A DNA stretch of 64,000 nt from an uncultured Halomonas sp. (GCF_947493865.1 NZ_CANLTC010000005.1:1-64000); one strand, 5' to 3'. Shown: positions 17,344-26,398, numbered from the stretch's first letter. The notes: generated from the letters alone by a model not told the origin. Translations and numbers: made by a program.

Positions 17344-18462
17344 ATGCAGACGATCGAACAGCTCCTTCGAGACAAACGACAACTGGCCAAGCTAGGCACG
17401 GTCAGCGCAGTAACCGGTGAGCCGCTTGGAAACCTCCTAAGCCGCCTTGCTGACAGAAACACATCACTACTCTTCCAGCGTCCGCCTGAAGCTCGTCTCT
17501 ATTGCGTGACACAATCAGATTCAGGCTACGGAGAATATCCAAAGAGCATTTTAGACCTGTCAAAGACACGCCTTTTAACTGAAAAGCACAAACCCCGCAG
17601 GGGTACCACTTACGTCGAAGCCAGCTACTTTGATTATTTAGTTTTGATGGCAAATGACTATACCGATCTCCTGGATGGAGATGTAACCCTACCTATCAAT
17701 TACTTCAGCCAAGCCACTGCCCTTAAAAAAAACGAACCGAAACTTGGCTTCATTACCGCAACCCAATACTTTAGGGAAAAAATTCCAAACTCAATTTTTT
17801 CACAACAAATTAAAGCCAAGTTCGCCAGCTATCTTGAAAATGGAGAGTGGCCCGGAATTTTTAATATAAAGTGCTTGCAAGTCAAATCTGAAGAGTTGCT
17901 GATACCTCGCCAAGCACTACTTGATCTAATCGGAAACAAGGAAAAACTCAATAATCCATTCCCCCCCGAGCTCATAGAACATCTTCAGCCTTGGAAAAGT
18001 AATTTTCTTCGCGCCATGAATATAGCGGCATATGAACTGTATTCACACTGCACGCAAACAGAAATTAAAAATCACAACATTAATTCTTCTTCTATCAAGA
18101 AGGCTATCGTATCAAATCTCTCATTAAAAACAGGGTCAGATGCAAAAATCTCGTCAGCTGCTACCCTTCTACACCACGGCCATGATCAATTAAAAGCTAA
18201 AAATTATCTTAGAGAAAGGGACATAAAACTTTATCCTGGTTGCTTCAGCTACAAATTAATTTACCTTAATGAGAAATGTAAAGAATATTGCTCTGATTAC
18301 TCTCAAGACATCAACTCTTCTCCTCATACAGCTACTAGCATTGAGAGAGATTTAACTGATGAAAAAGTCATCCCCAAAAATACAGTCAGGCGGCTAGCTG
18401 GCGAAATAAACCCTGACTATGGAAAAATCGACTCTTCGACGTTTCATGTGGATTTGACCTGA
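17344..18462 (+). CDS. unknown protein, 372 aa, C-terminus altered by ISL3 insertion
   Basis: No family recognised. The protein is soluble, mixed alpha/beta in appearance and rich in Lys, Asn and Ser. Its base composition is clearly AT-richer than the core genome, pointing to transfer. The last 13 codons lie inside the ISL3 element, which begins at 18430. Joining the flanks across one copy of the 8-bp target duplication restores the frame: the original would have ended ...DYGKINHPEK with a TAA at 21753-21755. Thus only five native codons were replaced by an IS-derived tail. It was convergent with, and slightly overlapped, the YagK/YfjJ-like gene. Confidence 0.7.
   Translation: MQTIEQLLRDKRQLAKLGTVSAVTGEPLGNLLSRLADRNTSLLFQRPPEARLYCVTQSDSGYGEYPKSILDLSKTRLLTEKHKPRRGTTYVEASYFDYLVLMANDYTDLLDGDVTLPINYFSQATALKKNEPKLGFITATQYFREKIPNSIFSQQIKAKFASYLENGEWPGIFNIKCLQVKSEELLIPRQALLDLIGNKEKLNNPFPPELIEHLQPWKSNFLRAMNIAAYELYSHCTQTEIKNHNINSSSIKKAIVSNLSLKTGSDAKISSAATLLHHGHDQLKAKNYLRERDIKLYPGCFSYKLIYLNEKCKEYCSDYSQDINSSPHTATSIERDLTDEKVIPKNTVRRLAGEINPDYGKIDSSTFHVDLT
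18422..18429. repeat. left copy of the ISL3 8-bp target duplication
   Basis: GAAAAATC stands immediately before the left ISL3 terminal repeat, and an identical copy is at 21730-21737. An 8-bp duplication is the rule for ISL3-family elements, so both element ends are fixed by this pair. Confidence 0.9.
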
Positions 18463-18984
18463 CTCAGCATGCTCCCGACGGGGCTGCCAATCAGGTAAAT
18501 CATGGTGATGAAGGTGCTTTCGTTTCGGTACCCGCAAGTACGTGATCGGGCGGCCTGAAACACGCTGTTCACCCCTTCCAATCGCGCATTGGTCAGCCTC
18601 GACAGCCAGCGTCGGATAACCCGATCGGCATGCCATTCCAGGGTATTCAGTGCCTTCCTGACCGGTGCCAACAGGATCTTGCCCGCGATCGCCGCCCGAG
18701 CGAAATTGAGGAAGTGGGCGATCCGCAAGCGAGCCCCGCGAGGTGCGAGGTGTGGGCGCCTGCTGAATCCAGCGCAGCTTCTCCTTGATGATCCAGAGCG
18801 CGCATGAAGGTCTGCACGATATGAAATTAGTCAACGGTGACCTCGCCGTTGGATAACTGCTTCTTCACGCCCTTGAGGAACGCCGGCGACATGTCGCAGA
18901 CCACCTTCAGTACCGCCCTGATGTGCGGCCAGGAAGTCGCTGAAGGCCTCGACCGTGGCCTTGCCTGGCACGGCGAAGAGCACA
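18462..18984 (-). pseudogene. ISL3 transposase, C-terminal part
   Basis: The C-terminal ISL3 signature is readable on the minus strand: NTLEWHADRVIRRWLSRLTNARLEGVNSVFQ and GYRNESTFITMIYLIGSPVGS, ending in KST*. Upstream parts (ALWIIKEKLRWIQQAPTPR, DMSPAFLKGVKKQL) sit in other frames, with an in-frame stop after VTVD. At least one frameshift and one nonsense change therefore inactivate it. The N-terminal part lies beyond the IS21 insertion, at 21129 onwards. Confidence 0.8.
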
Positions 18985-19087
18985 TGTCAGCAACGACGCT
19001 ATAAGTCCTTAAATCATCAAAATAGATTGTCCCCCCGACCCGCATGACCTTTCCTTGTTGGTGACCAAACCGTCAAGAGATCGCGCC

Positions 19088-20269
19088 ATGCTAAGCCGAG
19101 AGGACTTTCTCATGATAAAGCAACTACGCCAGCGAGGCGCTCACCTCGTGGATATCGCCCATCAGATCGGCTGCTGCGAGCGCACGGTACGACGCCATTT
19201 GACCCGCGAGGCGCCGCCGACCGGGCGACCCGACAAGCCGCGCGCGAGCAAGCTGGATCCCTACAAGCCGATCATCGACCAGCTGCTGGCCGATAACGTC
19301 TGGAACGCCGAGGTGATCTATCAGTTACTTCGCGAGCAAGGCTACCCCGGCAGGCGCACCATGGTGCGGATGTATATCCAGCCCAAGCGGGCCTTGCGGC
19401 CCAGCAAGCAGACGGTGCGCTTCGAGACCCCACCGGGGTTCCAACTTCAGCACGACTGGGGTGAGATCGAGATGGTCATCGCCGGCCAACGCTGCAAGGT
19501 GAATGTCGCCGTCAACACCCTAGGCTACTCGCGACGTTTCCATGCCTGGGCGGCGCCCAGTCAGGACGCCGAGCATACCTACGAGGCACTGGTGCAGGCC
19601 TTCCGTCACTTCAATGGGGTGCCGCGCACGGTGCTGGTCGATAACCAGAAGGCCGCGGTGCTGAAGCATGACCGGGACCACCGGGTGATCTTCAACGCCG
19701 GCTTCCTGCAACTGGCCAACCACTACGGCTTTGCGCCCAAGGCGTGCCGACCCCAGCGCCCGCGGACCAAGGGCAAGACCGAGCGTATGGTCGGCTACGT
19801 CAAGCAGCACTTCTTCCAGCGCTATCGGGCGTTCGAGAGCGTTGCCCACTTGAACCAGTTGCTCCAGCAGTGGCTGGAGCGGGTAGCCGATCAGCGGCCG
19901 TTACGGCAGTTCCACCAGACGCCGGCGGAGCGCTTCGCGGATGAGGCTGAAGCCCTCCAGGCGCTTCCGACCATCGACTTCGATACCCGCTACCATGATG
20001 TGCGCCAGGTTGGCTGGGACGGCTACATCGAGGTGCGCGGCAACCGCTACAGCGTGCCCGATGTCTACTGCGGCCAGGCGGTGGTCATCCGCCTGAGCCT
20101 GGACGACGCCCTGACCGCCTACTCGCTGGCCGGCGACGCCATCGCCCAGCACCGCCTGCAGCCGGCTCAGGCCGGTTGGTGTTCGGTGCCGAAGCACCAT
20201 GCCGCCCTGTGGCAGCAGACCCTGTCGGTGCAACAGCGTGACCTGCGGGTCTACGAGGAGGTGCTGTGA
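19088..20269 (+). CDS. istA: IS21 transposase IstA
   Basis: A 393-aa DDE transposase. The N-terminal helix-turn-helix (LVDIAHQIGCCERTVRRHL) is followed by the catalytic core (LQHDWGEIEM, FNGVPRTVLVDNQKAAV, RPRTKGKTERMVGYVK with the final Glu). The ATG at 19088 is the first likely start; the frame extends to a TTG at 19055 without better support. Its stop overlaps the istB start (TGATG). It should be active with IstB. Confidence 0.93.
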   Translation: MLSREDFLMIKQLRQRGAHLVDIAHQIGCCERTVRRHLTREAPPTGRPDKPRASKLDPYKPIIDQLLADNVWNAEVIYQLLREQGYPGRRTMVRMYIQPKRALRPSKQTVRFETPPGFQLQHDWGEIEMVIAGQRCKVNVAVNTLGYSRRFHAWAAPSQDAEHTYEALVQAFRHFNGVPRTVLVDNQKAAVLKHDRDHRVIFNAGFLQLANHYGFAPKACRPQRPRTKGKTERMVGYVKQHFFQRYRAFESVAHLNQLLQQWLERVADQRPLRQFHQTPAERFADEAEALQALPTIDFDTRYHDVRQVGWDGYIEVRGNRYSVPDVYCGQAVVIRLSLDDALTAYSLAGDAIAQHRLQPAQAGWCSVPKHHAALWQQTLSVQQRDLRVYEEVL

Positions 20270-21072
20270 TGGCCCTGGACCAACTACTCAACCGTCTGAA
20301 GATGGAGCATCTCCAGGGCGCGCTTGACAGTCTCTGCGAGCACGCCAGCAAGCAGGACCTGAATTACCGCGAGTTCCTCGAACAGGCCCTGGCGCAGGAA
20401 TGGGGCGGGCGCCACCAGAAGGGCCTGGAGTCCCGCCTGAAGCAGGCCCGGCTGCCCTGGATCAAGACCCTGGAGCAGTTCGACTTCAGCTTCCAGCCCA
20501 GCATCGACCACAAGATCGTGCGCGAGCTAGCCGGCCTGGGCTTCGTCGAACGCGGCGAGAACGTGGTGCTGCTTGGACCGCCCGGTGTCGGCAAGACCCA
20601 TCTCGCCGTGGCGCTGGCCGTCAAGGCGGCCGAAGCCGGTCACCGGGTGCTGTTCATGACGCTGGATCGCCTGGTCAGCACGCTGATGCGCGCCCGTCAG
20701 GAGAACCGCCTGGATCGTCAGCTCCAGCAGCTGACCTATCCCAAGGTGCTCGTCCTGGACGAGATGGGGTATCTGCCGATGACCCGCGAGGAGGCCAGCC
20801 TATTCTTCCGCCTGATCAATCGACGCTACGAGCGGGCCAGCACGATCCTGACCTCAAACAAATCGTTCATGGACTGGGGCGAGATCTTCGGCGATCAGGT
20901 CATTGCCACCGCGATCCTGGACCGGCTGCTCCATCACTCCACCACGTTGAACATCAAGGGCGAAAGCTACCGGCTGAAGGACAAGCGTCGAGCCGGGCTG
21001 GTGACGACACCCACGACGAAGGAGGATGACACCTCACACGATGCTGAATCGGAACCGATGAAAGAGCATTGA
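20269..21072 (+). CDS. istB: IS21 helper ATPase IstB
   Basis: A 267-aa DnaC-like AAA+ ATPase that assists IstA in target selection. Walker A GPPGVGKTH, Walker B VLVLDEMGYLP and the sensor ILTSNKSF are intact. The start overlaps the istA stop by one base. The C-terminal tail is acidic. No lesion is seen. Confidence 0.94.
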   Translation: MALDQLLNRLKMEHLQGALDSLCEHASKQDLNYREFLEQALAQEWGGRHQKGLESRLKQARLPWIKTLEQFDFSFQPSIDHKIVRELAGLGFVERGENVVLLGPPGVGKTHLAVALAVKAAEAGHRVLFMTLDRLVSTLMRARQENRLDRQLQQLTYPKVLVLDEMGYLPMTREEASLFFRLINRRYERASTILTSNKSFMDWGEIFGDQVIATAILDRLLHHSTTLNIKGESYRLKDKRRAGLVTTPTTKEDDTSHDAESEPMKEH

Positions 21073-21128
21073 TGAAAACCGGACAATCTGAATTGATGAA
21101 AATCGGACAGCTTTCAGTGACGTTGACA

Positions 21129-21657
21129 CACGGTCTTGCGCTGCATGTCGAGGAGCACGGTAACGTAACGATGGCCGCGCTTGGCGGCGGTTTCATCCAG
21201 TGCCCACGGCCTTGACCTTGGAAAGCTCCAATTGGTTGAGCATACGCCCAACATAGCGCTGCACGATGCGCCACAGGCGCTTGTCGGTGATCTCGATGGC
21301 CAGTACCGGCATCTCCCGGACCAGGGCCATGGCGGCCTGCTCGAACAGCAGGGTGAAGCCGCTCCCGGGACGCGCCCAGGGCACCTCGATCCGCTTGACG
21401 CCATACGTCGGGCATTTGATGCGGGGTCACCCGAGCATGCAGGTAATAGTGGTGCTGGAAGAAGTTCAGGTGGCGCCAAGTACGCGCGGCAAAATAGTGG
21501 GCCAGACAGGCCCGGCCAAAGTCGGGGCAGGGAAACGGCTGCCGCGTTCGGCCTCCACGATGAGGTGATACGGCGGTATCCAGGTGCAGGTCCTTGAGAA
21601 TCCAGGGTGCTCAAGACCCAGGCAGAGGGTTAGAATCTAGGTACCGTCCATGTCATG
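21129..21657 (-). pseudogene. ISL3 transposase, N-terminal part
   Basis: On the minus strand the segment ALDETAAKRGHRYVTVLLDMQRKTV, typical of the ISL3 catalytic region, runs straight into the IS21 end. Upstream sequence towards a possible ATG near 21654 can be followed only by switching frames, and a TAA occurs within ten codons of that ATG. The gene was therefore degenerate apart from the IS21 insertion. Confidence 0.75.
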
Positions 21658-21729
21658 CCTCCTGTCTGTGTGGAGGTCATATCCTGGCCTAGCTCGGAGG
21701 GTGAATTCCACACCCAATGTCGAAGAGCC

Positions 21730-21737
21730 GAAAAATC
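21730..21737. repeat. right copy of the ISL3 8-bp target duplication
   Basis: GAAAAATC matches 18422-18429 exactly. The native end of the interrupted 372-aa gene follows (AAT CAT CCT GAG AAA TAA, 21738-21755). Confidence 0.9.
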
Positions 21738-22806
21738 AATCATCCTGAGAAATAACCTTCCTTGGCCTGCCTCTCAGGCCTGCCATCTCAAAGGGCTTGT
21801 GAGCCGAGCGAAACCACGTCCGCTCACCAGAAGCCTTAGCTGCCATAACGTAGTCTGTCTTGATCATGTACTCAATCACCAGATTCACTAGTGCAGAATA
21901 TTTGGCATCGTCGTAGTGATTAAGCGTTCCAATACCTAAATACCGATAGTCATTTTTATGTCGATTGCAGTTGTAATACCTACCCTCCCCAGCTGATACT
22001 ACCTGATTATTCCAGTGCTCGCCCAGCATCTTAGTCAACGTAATATCCTCACGGTGCTTTGACCCGTCAATAAGCACTACCACATGAAAGTGAAACCCAC
22101 TCCGCAACCCATACTCCAGCTTGGCTAGATAGCCCACAACACTAGGGGCAGAAACTCCTGCTACCAAGTCTCTACGGAACATCTCCCAGTCGATTTTTAC
22201 GTTCGCTAGCGCTTCCGAGAAATTATCTAGATCGACGTACTTCCCCTTGCGATAGCTGAGGTCAAGGCGCAGGACTTCCAACCTGGAATATCTGTCTCTG
22301 AGGCCAGATATAAGCTTCTGCGCTCCCTTTCTGCGCACACGCTTGGCATTATCAAGCTTACGTAGATACCGCTTCATCGCCTTGCTGTGGAGCACTCCAC
22401 GGATCATTTCAACGGCAGTATTCAGCTTCACCGCCTGTTCATCAGGGTCACAAGCCTCCAGCGTCTCTAAACCAAGCTCTTCACAAGCAGTATGGAAGGC
22501 TTCGACATAGGGGTGGCTATTGACTATCGGGTTCCCTTTACACTCATATTCACAACCATTGAGTATTAGCTTTTTCAACTTATTCCCAGACAAGCTAGTT
22601 GTCCTGAGGCGTGACTTACCATCCTTTTTATGGCATATCTCAAATAGTACCTCATCCGTCTCAAGTAAGCGCTCTACTACTGCTTCCACTTCTTTCACAT
22701 GAGCTAATAGCCTTTCATCAGATTCCTGCCCCCATCCATCAAAAACAGCATCTATATGAAACTCGATTTCTGGCCACTCCGCATCTTCTTTATCATAATG
22801 GATCAT
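21736..22806 (-). CDS. YagK/YfjJ-like (inovirus Gp2-type) replication-initiator-like protein
   Basis: A 356-aa protein. The C-terminal half resembles the YagK/YfjJ C-terminal or inovirus Gp2 domain common in P4-like islands and cryptic prophages. An HUH-like motif is visible (GFHFHVVVL, His239/His241), followed by a Tyr-rich stretch (GRYYNCNRHKNDYRYLGIG) that could hold the nicking Tyr, so a rolling-circle-type role is plausible but unproven. GAGAGGAA precedes the ATG. A 9-bp-arm hairpin lies at 22824-22852 just upstream. The low GC content matches its neighbours. Confidence 0.75.
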   Translation of the reverse strand: MIHYDKEDAEWPEIEFHIDAVFDGWGQESDERLLAHVKEVEAVVERLLETDEVLFEICHKKDGKSRLRTTSLSGNKLKKLILNGCEYECKGNPIVNSHPYVEAFHTACEELGLETLEACDPDEQAVKLNTAVEMIRGVLHSKAMKRYLRKLDNAKRVRRKGAQKLISGLRDRYSRLEVLRLDLSYRKGKYVDLDNFSEALANVKIDWEMFRRDLVAGVSAPSVVGYLAKLEYGLRSGFHFHVVVLIDGSKHREDITLTKMLGEHWNNQVVSAGEGRYYNCNRHKNDYRYLGIGTLNHYDDAKYSALVNLVIEYMIKTDYVMAAKASGERTWFRSAHKPFEMAGLRGRPRKVISQDD

Positions 22807-22823
22807 AATTTCCTCTCATAACA

Positions 22824-22852
22824 GGGCATCCCCCTTTGGAGGGGATCTGCCC
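22824..22852. repeat. inverted repeat upstream of the YagK/YfjJ-like gene
   Basis: GGGCA-TCCCC and GGGGA-TC-TGCCC form an imperfect stem around CTTTGGA, 18 bp before the gene start. It may be a leader hairpin or repressor site. No T-run follows, so termination is unlikely. Confidence 0.5.
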
Positions 22853-22990
22853 ATCTAATGTCCTGCTGCGTAGATAGACCCCTAATAACATATACTCCAG
22901 AATTAAACTCGAAACACAATCACCCTTCAAACCTATAACCATAACGCCTAGCAGGTTATTCACTATCAAAAATAGTATTATAAATTAGTG

Positions 22991-24499
22991 TTAATAAATA
23001 CGCCCCGACCCTCCTCCCAATGACATAGCCACCGCGTTATCTATTAACAGCCCAGGCATCAGATCTACACATTCGGTTTTATAAGCCATGTATCTGTTGA
23101 GTTCCCTGCGAATCCTCAAACGCTCCAATATTACATTGAGCTTTTGGGAGTTTCTTAGCTCAGTCGGCACACATCTTCGGACATCGTTCTTTTTAATATA
23201 GCGTATTCCTTCTTGTCGCTTCTTGTTGATCCAGCCAAGCAGCAGCTCCTCCTCCCTCTCTTCCTGGGTCGCATATTTGAATATTTGAAGGTGCTGGCCA
23301 GCAAAGTACATTCCCAGGTGAAGCGCATGATTAACAGCTTCCACGCAAACATCAGAATCAAGGCCATTCTCGAAACCGTCCAACAGGCAGGCCAGACGTA
23401 ATATCTTATCCGTGAGCTTGGAGGCATATTCCTCATGCCCATGAAACATCCCTCCGGGATTCATTTCATGCTCAATGGCATCACCGATGGAGATCATCTT
23501 TATATTGGCTTCTTCTGACAACTTCTTCACCTTTCTTGGTACTTCGTCAGACAAAACGTCTAGAAGCTTCTCAAGATACCCCTTTAACCTTTTGCAATAC
23601 TCCTCATAGTGATTTTCTTGATATGCAAATTCCGTGTAGTAACGAGTCCCGATCTTTGAGGTCGGCATAGCGGTAAAACATCGTGCTAAAAAACCCGATG
23701 AGTGCAAGATCTTGCCATTCTTTTTTAATAATGCGTCAAATACATCTGGCTGAGCATCTATGCTTATGGTGATCCTTGGATCAACAACTATACTCGACCC
23801 GGATGTTTTTCTTGATTTTTTTAAAGTTTCACCTCCATAACCGCTATTAAGCAAAGGATAGTCTCTCATCAAAGCGCTTGACAGCACTGACCCACCTTCT
23901 CCTGAAGCAATAGCAACATATTTAACCCCCCGGCTCATGCCATCGATTAACGCTTCAGGTGTGGTGTCCGTGTAAATCAATTGCATTTCATAAGGACATT
24001 TTGGCCAGCTCTCCAACAAGTCATTAAATTTTCTCTCAATTTCTTCTTCTCCTTTTCCTTTTACTACGGCTTTCCTAAATTCTTTTTTTAACACCTTCTC
24101 TTTTTCTTCAAAAACAACCAACCTCCTACGATAACTTCGCATGCGTTCAATATATAATTCATCCTGCTTTTCTTGAAAATCATCAATAGGTTTGAAAACT
24201 TTTCTTTCTACTCCGCTTTTTCGCTCACCTGATTTGGCGAGGATAATAAAATAGCACGATGATGGTATTATTCTTCCATCGGGGGTTTGCACATCCAGTA
24301 GGGGTTGAAGACAAGTGGAAATTGCTGAAATCAGCTTGGGCATGATAAGGCCCCGTGGAGCCTTAACAGTCGCCTCTAGATCATTTGCCAACCTCTCAAT
24401 CAGCACGTTGCCATATAAGCACGGTCCCTCTGTAGGTTTAAAGCGTGGAAGTACTGTTCGAGCATTGTCAAAAGCATTCCTATTATGATAATCGTTCAT
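22991..24499 (-). CDS. DUF3987/YfjI-like protein
   Basis: A 502-aa protein of the DUF3987 (YfjI) type, found in P4-like islands next to AlpA regulators. A P-loop-like segment (IILAKSGERKSG, about residues 84-95) is followed by a lysine-rich coiled region (about 105-170) and ITISIDAQPDVFDALL. The family is thought to be a primase/helicase-like replication factor of the island, but this is not proven. AAGGAAAA precedes the ATG, and the gene starts 9 bp after alpA. Confidence 0.8.
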   Translation of the reverse strand: MNDYHNRNAFDNARTVLPRFKPTEGPCLYGNVLIERLANDLEATVKAPRGLIMPKLISAISTCLQPLLDVQTPDGRIIPSSCYFIILAKSGERKSGVERKVFKPIDDFQEKQDELYIERMRSYRRRLVVFEEKEKVLKKEFRKAVVKGKGEEEIERKFNDLLESWPKCPYEMQLIYTDTTPEALIDGMSRGVKYVAIASGEGGSVLSSALMRDYPLLNSGYGGETLKKSRKTSGSSIVVDPRITISIDAQPDVFDALLKKNGKILHSSGFLARCFTAMPTSKIGTRYYTEFAYQENHYEEYCKRLKGYLEKLLDVLSDEVPRKVKKLSEEANIKMISIGDAIEHEMNPGGMFHGHEEYASKLTDKILRLACLLDGFENGLDSDVCVEAVNHALHLGMYFAGQHLQIFKYATQEEREEELLLGWINKKRQEGIRYIKKNDVRRCVPTELRNSQKLNVILERLRIRRELNRYMAYKTECVDLMPGLLIDNAVAMSLGGGSGRIY

Positions 24500-24508
24500 T
24501 TGTTTTCC

Positions 24509-24742
24509 TTATATCTCTTCCCTCATTTTGATTCTAGAACCAATCCACTCCTCTACTTCTTTTTCCACCCAAGCCACTGACACGGCCCCAAGACTAACCT
24601 GATGAGGGAATGTTGAATCGTAGTAAGGTGACTTGGTGTCCAGCTTGTTATAAATGCTCGACCGGGACAGACCAGTCCTTAGCATCACGTCTTTAAGCTT
24701 CAAAAGCACTAATGGCCTGTAGTCTTCTGCGGCATTGCTCAT
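24509..24742 (-). CDS. AlpA-family regulator
   Basis: A 77-aa MerR/excisionase-type winged helix protein. LLKLKDVMLRTGLSRSSIYNKL is the DNA-binding part, followed by FPHQVSLGAVSVAWVEKEVEEWI, the canonical AlpA ending. AlpA proteins activate excision or replication genes in P4 and CP4-57-type islands. GGGAG stands 7 bases before the start. It heads the alpA-DUF3987-YagK/YfjJ unit. Confidence 0.9.
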   Translation of the reverse strand: MSNAAEDYRPLVLLKLKDVMLRTGLSRSSIYNKLDTKSPYYDSTFPHQVSLGAVSVAWVEKEVEEWIGSRIKMREEI

Positions 24743-24882
24743 TGCCGTACTCCCTATTGATTCGACGAAGCAAGCATGGCCAAGAAACTTCGCGGGCGCA
24801 TCTGTTAACAGGTGTGAAGAGGTGTTAGGTCGTTCCAGCAGCAGACAGGAGAGGTCGGGATATTGCCGATACTTATGCTATT

Positions 24883-24900
24883 CCCGCTACTAGTAGCGGG
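24883..24900. promoter_or_regulatory. perfect 18-bp palindrome upstream of alpA
   Basis: CCCGCTACTAGTAGCGGG is fully self-complementary and lies in the gap between alpA and the rightward module. It is followed by a short tandem repeat of GGAGTAAC (24899-24917) that resembles the GGGGAGTAA units near the integrase. It could bind a regulator or the integrase. The rest of 24743-25003 holds no visible gene. Confidence 0.55.
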
Positions 24901-25003
24901 AGTAACAGGAGTAACGAGCCCTTACCCAGTTTTTTTGAGGCCTATATCACTCCTTAGAACAGCGTACTCATTGGGCCTTCTTCCCCCGCACAGGAGATGT
25001 GAT

Positions 25004-25321
25004 ATGCCACCATCCTGCTCGCGCTGTGTCTCGCAGCGCGTCATCAATCTTGAGACCGCCCGTAAGCTAGGGATCGCAGCCGGGGCATTGGCCGTAGGCC
25101 TTAAAGGTGCCTATGCCTCCCTCTACGCTCCCGGAAGGCTGGTCCCCCCCTCCAAGCAGTTTCCCGCCACCCGGCTGGCCTCAACGGTGATTGCCGCAGC
25201 GACTGGCAGCATTGCCGGAATTACGGCAGGGAACCGGATGTTTCTTCACCTGATCCCTTCTGGTGAGGGCACTCCATGGCTCTGTCTCGGCTGTGGCCAC
25301 GCTTTTCGAGTGCTGGACTGA
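25004..25321 (+). CDS. small zinc-ribbon-like membrane-associated protein, unknown
   Basis: A 105-aa protein starting at an ATG with AGGAG upstream. It has a Cys pair near the N-terminus (CSRC) and another at the C-terminus (CLGCGH), separated by two Ala/Gly-rich hydrophobic stretches (about residues 22-35 and 60-78). The pattern suggests a metal-binding ribbon split by membrane hairpins. No family is recognised. A good intrinsic terminator follows. Confidence 0.6.
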   Translation: MPPSCSRCVSQRVINLETARKLGIAAGALAVGLKGAYASLYAPGRLVPPSKQFPATRLASTVIAAATGSIAGITAGNRMFLHLIPSGEGTPWLCLGCGHAFRVLD

Positions 25322-25355
25322 CGATTGACCCCGTCCCTCCGTTTTCCTCAACCCT

Positions 25356-25378
25356 GCCGGCGCTCTGCCGGCTTTTTT
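25356..25378 (+). terminator. intrinsic terminator before the DUF932 gene
   Basis: GCCGGC-GCTCT-GCCGGC followed by six T. It lies 18 bp before the DUF932 gene start. Confidence 0.8.
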
Positions 25379-25395
25379 CGTCCAGGAGACTTCTC

Positions 25396-26364
25396 ATGGC
25401 ACACCAAATCGAACAGATGGCCTATGTCGGCGATACCCCCTGGCACGGCTTGGGTCAGCAGCTGTCGCGTCATCAACCGCTGGAGGTCTGGCAGCAACAG
25501 GCCGGCATGAACTGGCATATTGAAGAGGCCCCGGTGCGCTTCATCGCCGACGATACCCAGCATCTGGGCAGCATCCATTCCTTCCCGGAGCAGAAGGTGC
25601 TCTACCGCTCCGATACCCAGGATCCGCTGTCGGTGGTGTCGCAGCGCTACAAGGTTGTACAGCCCCAGGAGGTGCTGGAGTTCTATCGCGACCTGACCGA
25701 GTATGCCGGGTATGAGCTGGAGACCGCCGGCGTGCTCAAGGGCGGGCGCAAGTTCTGGGCCCTGGCGCGCAGCGGCCTGAGTACCTCGCTCAAGGGCCAG
25801 GATGAGGTCAATGGCTATCTGCTGCTGGCCACCTCCTGCGATGGCTCGCTGGCCACCGTGGCGACCCCTACCACGATCCGCGTGGTGTGCAACAACACCC
25901 TGGCCATCGCTGTGGATGGGGTCTCTCAGGCGATCCGGGTGCCACACAATACGGTATTCGATCCGCAGCGAGTGAAACGTCAGCTGGGTATCTCGGTCTC
26001 GCAGTGGAGCGACTTCATGTACCGCATGAAGACCCTGGCCGAACGCAAGATTAGCCGCAAGGAGGCGGCGGCCTATTTCCAAGCGGTGATCTGCGATGTC
26101 GACGAGGTGGTGAAAGATCCCGCGAAGCTGCCCAATGCCCGGGCGCTGAATCGCGTACAGCAGCTCTATCACGGTGAAGGCCGCGGAGCGCATCTGTGTA
26201 CCGCCAAGGACACCGCCTGGGGCCTGCTCAATGCCATCACCGAGTACGTCGACCACGAGAAGCGGGCGCGCAACACCGACAACCGCATGGACTCTGCCTG
26301 GTTCGGCCAGGGCGCCGTCCTCAAGGACAAGGCCCTCACGTCCGCGCTTGCCCTCGTGTCATGA
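25396..26364 (+). CDS. DUF932 phage/plasmid-like protein
   Basis: A 322-aa protein of the DUF932 (phage/plasmid-like, TIGR03299-type) family, recognised by YVGDTPWHGLG at the N-terminus, VVSQRYKVVQPQEVLEFYRDL and IRVVCNNTLAIA. The family is common in plasmids, phages and ICEs beside recombination genes; its biochemical role is unknown. CCAGGAGA precedes the ATG. Composition is GC-rich, unlike the satellite-like cassette to its left, so this module probably has a different origin. Confidence 0.88.
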   Translation: MAHQIEQMAYVGDTPWHGLGQQLSRHQPLEVWQQQAGMNWHIEEAPVRFIADDTQHLGSIHSFPEQKVLYRSDTQDPLSVVSQRYKVVQPQEVLEFYRDLTEYAGYELETAGVLKGGRKFWALARSGLSTSLKGQDEVNGYLLLATSCDGSLATVATPTTIRVVCNNTLAIAVDGVSQAIRVPHNTVFDPQRVKRQLGISVSQWSDFMYRMKTLAERKISRKEAAAYFQAVICDVDEVVKDPAKLPNARALNRVQQLYHGEGRGAHLCTAKDTAWGLLNAITEYVDHEKRARNTDNRMDSAWFGQGAVLKDKALTSALALVS

Positions 26365-26398
26365 CCCCATCCCGCTATCTCTACCACTATCCCATCGT

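Larger units (their letters stand above)
18985..21128 (+). mobile_element. IS21-family insertion sequence
   Basis: A 2144-bp element with TGTCA at its left end (18985) and TGACA at its right end (21128), containing istA and istB. It sits inside the ISL3 transposase. Removing it joins AAG-ACC-GTG to CTC-TTC in frame and restores the expected KTVLFA. GTG (CAC on the plus strand) is the shared target sequence. Length, gene pair and ends are typical of IS21, and it looks intact. Confidence 0.9.
18430..21729 (-). mobile_element. ISL3-family element, degenerate and interrupted by IS21
   Basis: Imperfect terminal inverted repeats of about 30 bp start GACTCTTCGAC (18430, plus strand) and GGCTCTTCGAC (21729, minus strand), and share a later TGTGGA block. 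A perfect 8-bp target duplication flanks them. Without the inner IS21 the element is about 1.16 kb. The transposase reads on the minus strand but carries frameshifts and stops. It landed in the last codons of the unknown gene at 17344-18462. Confidence 0.88.
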
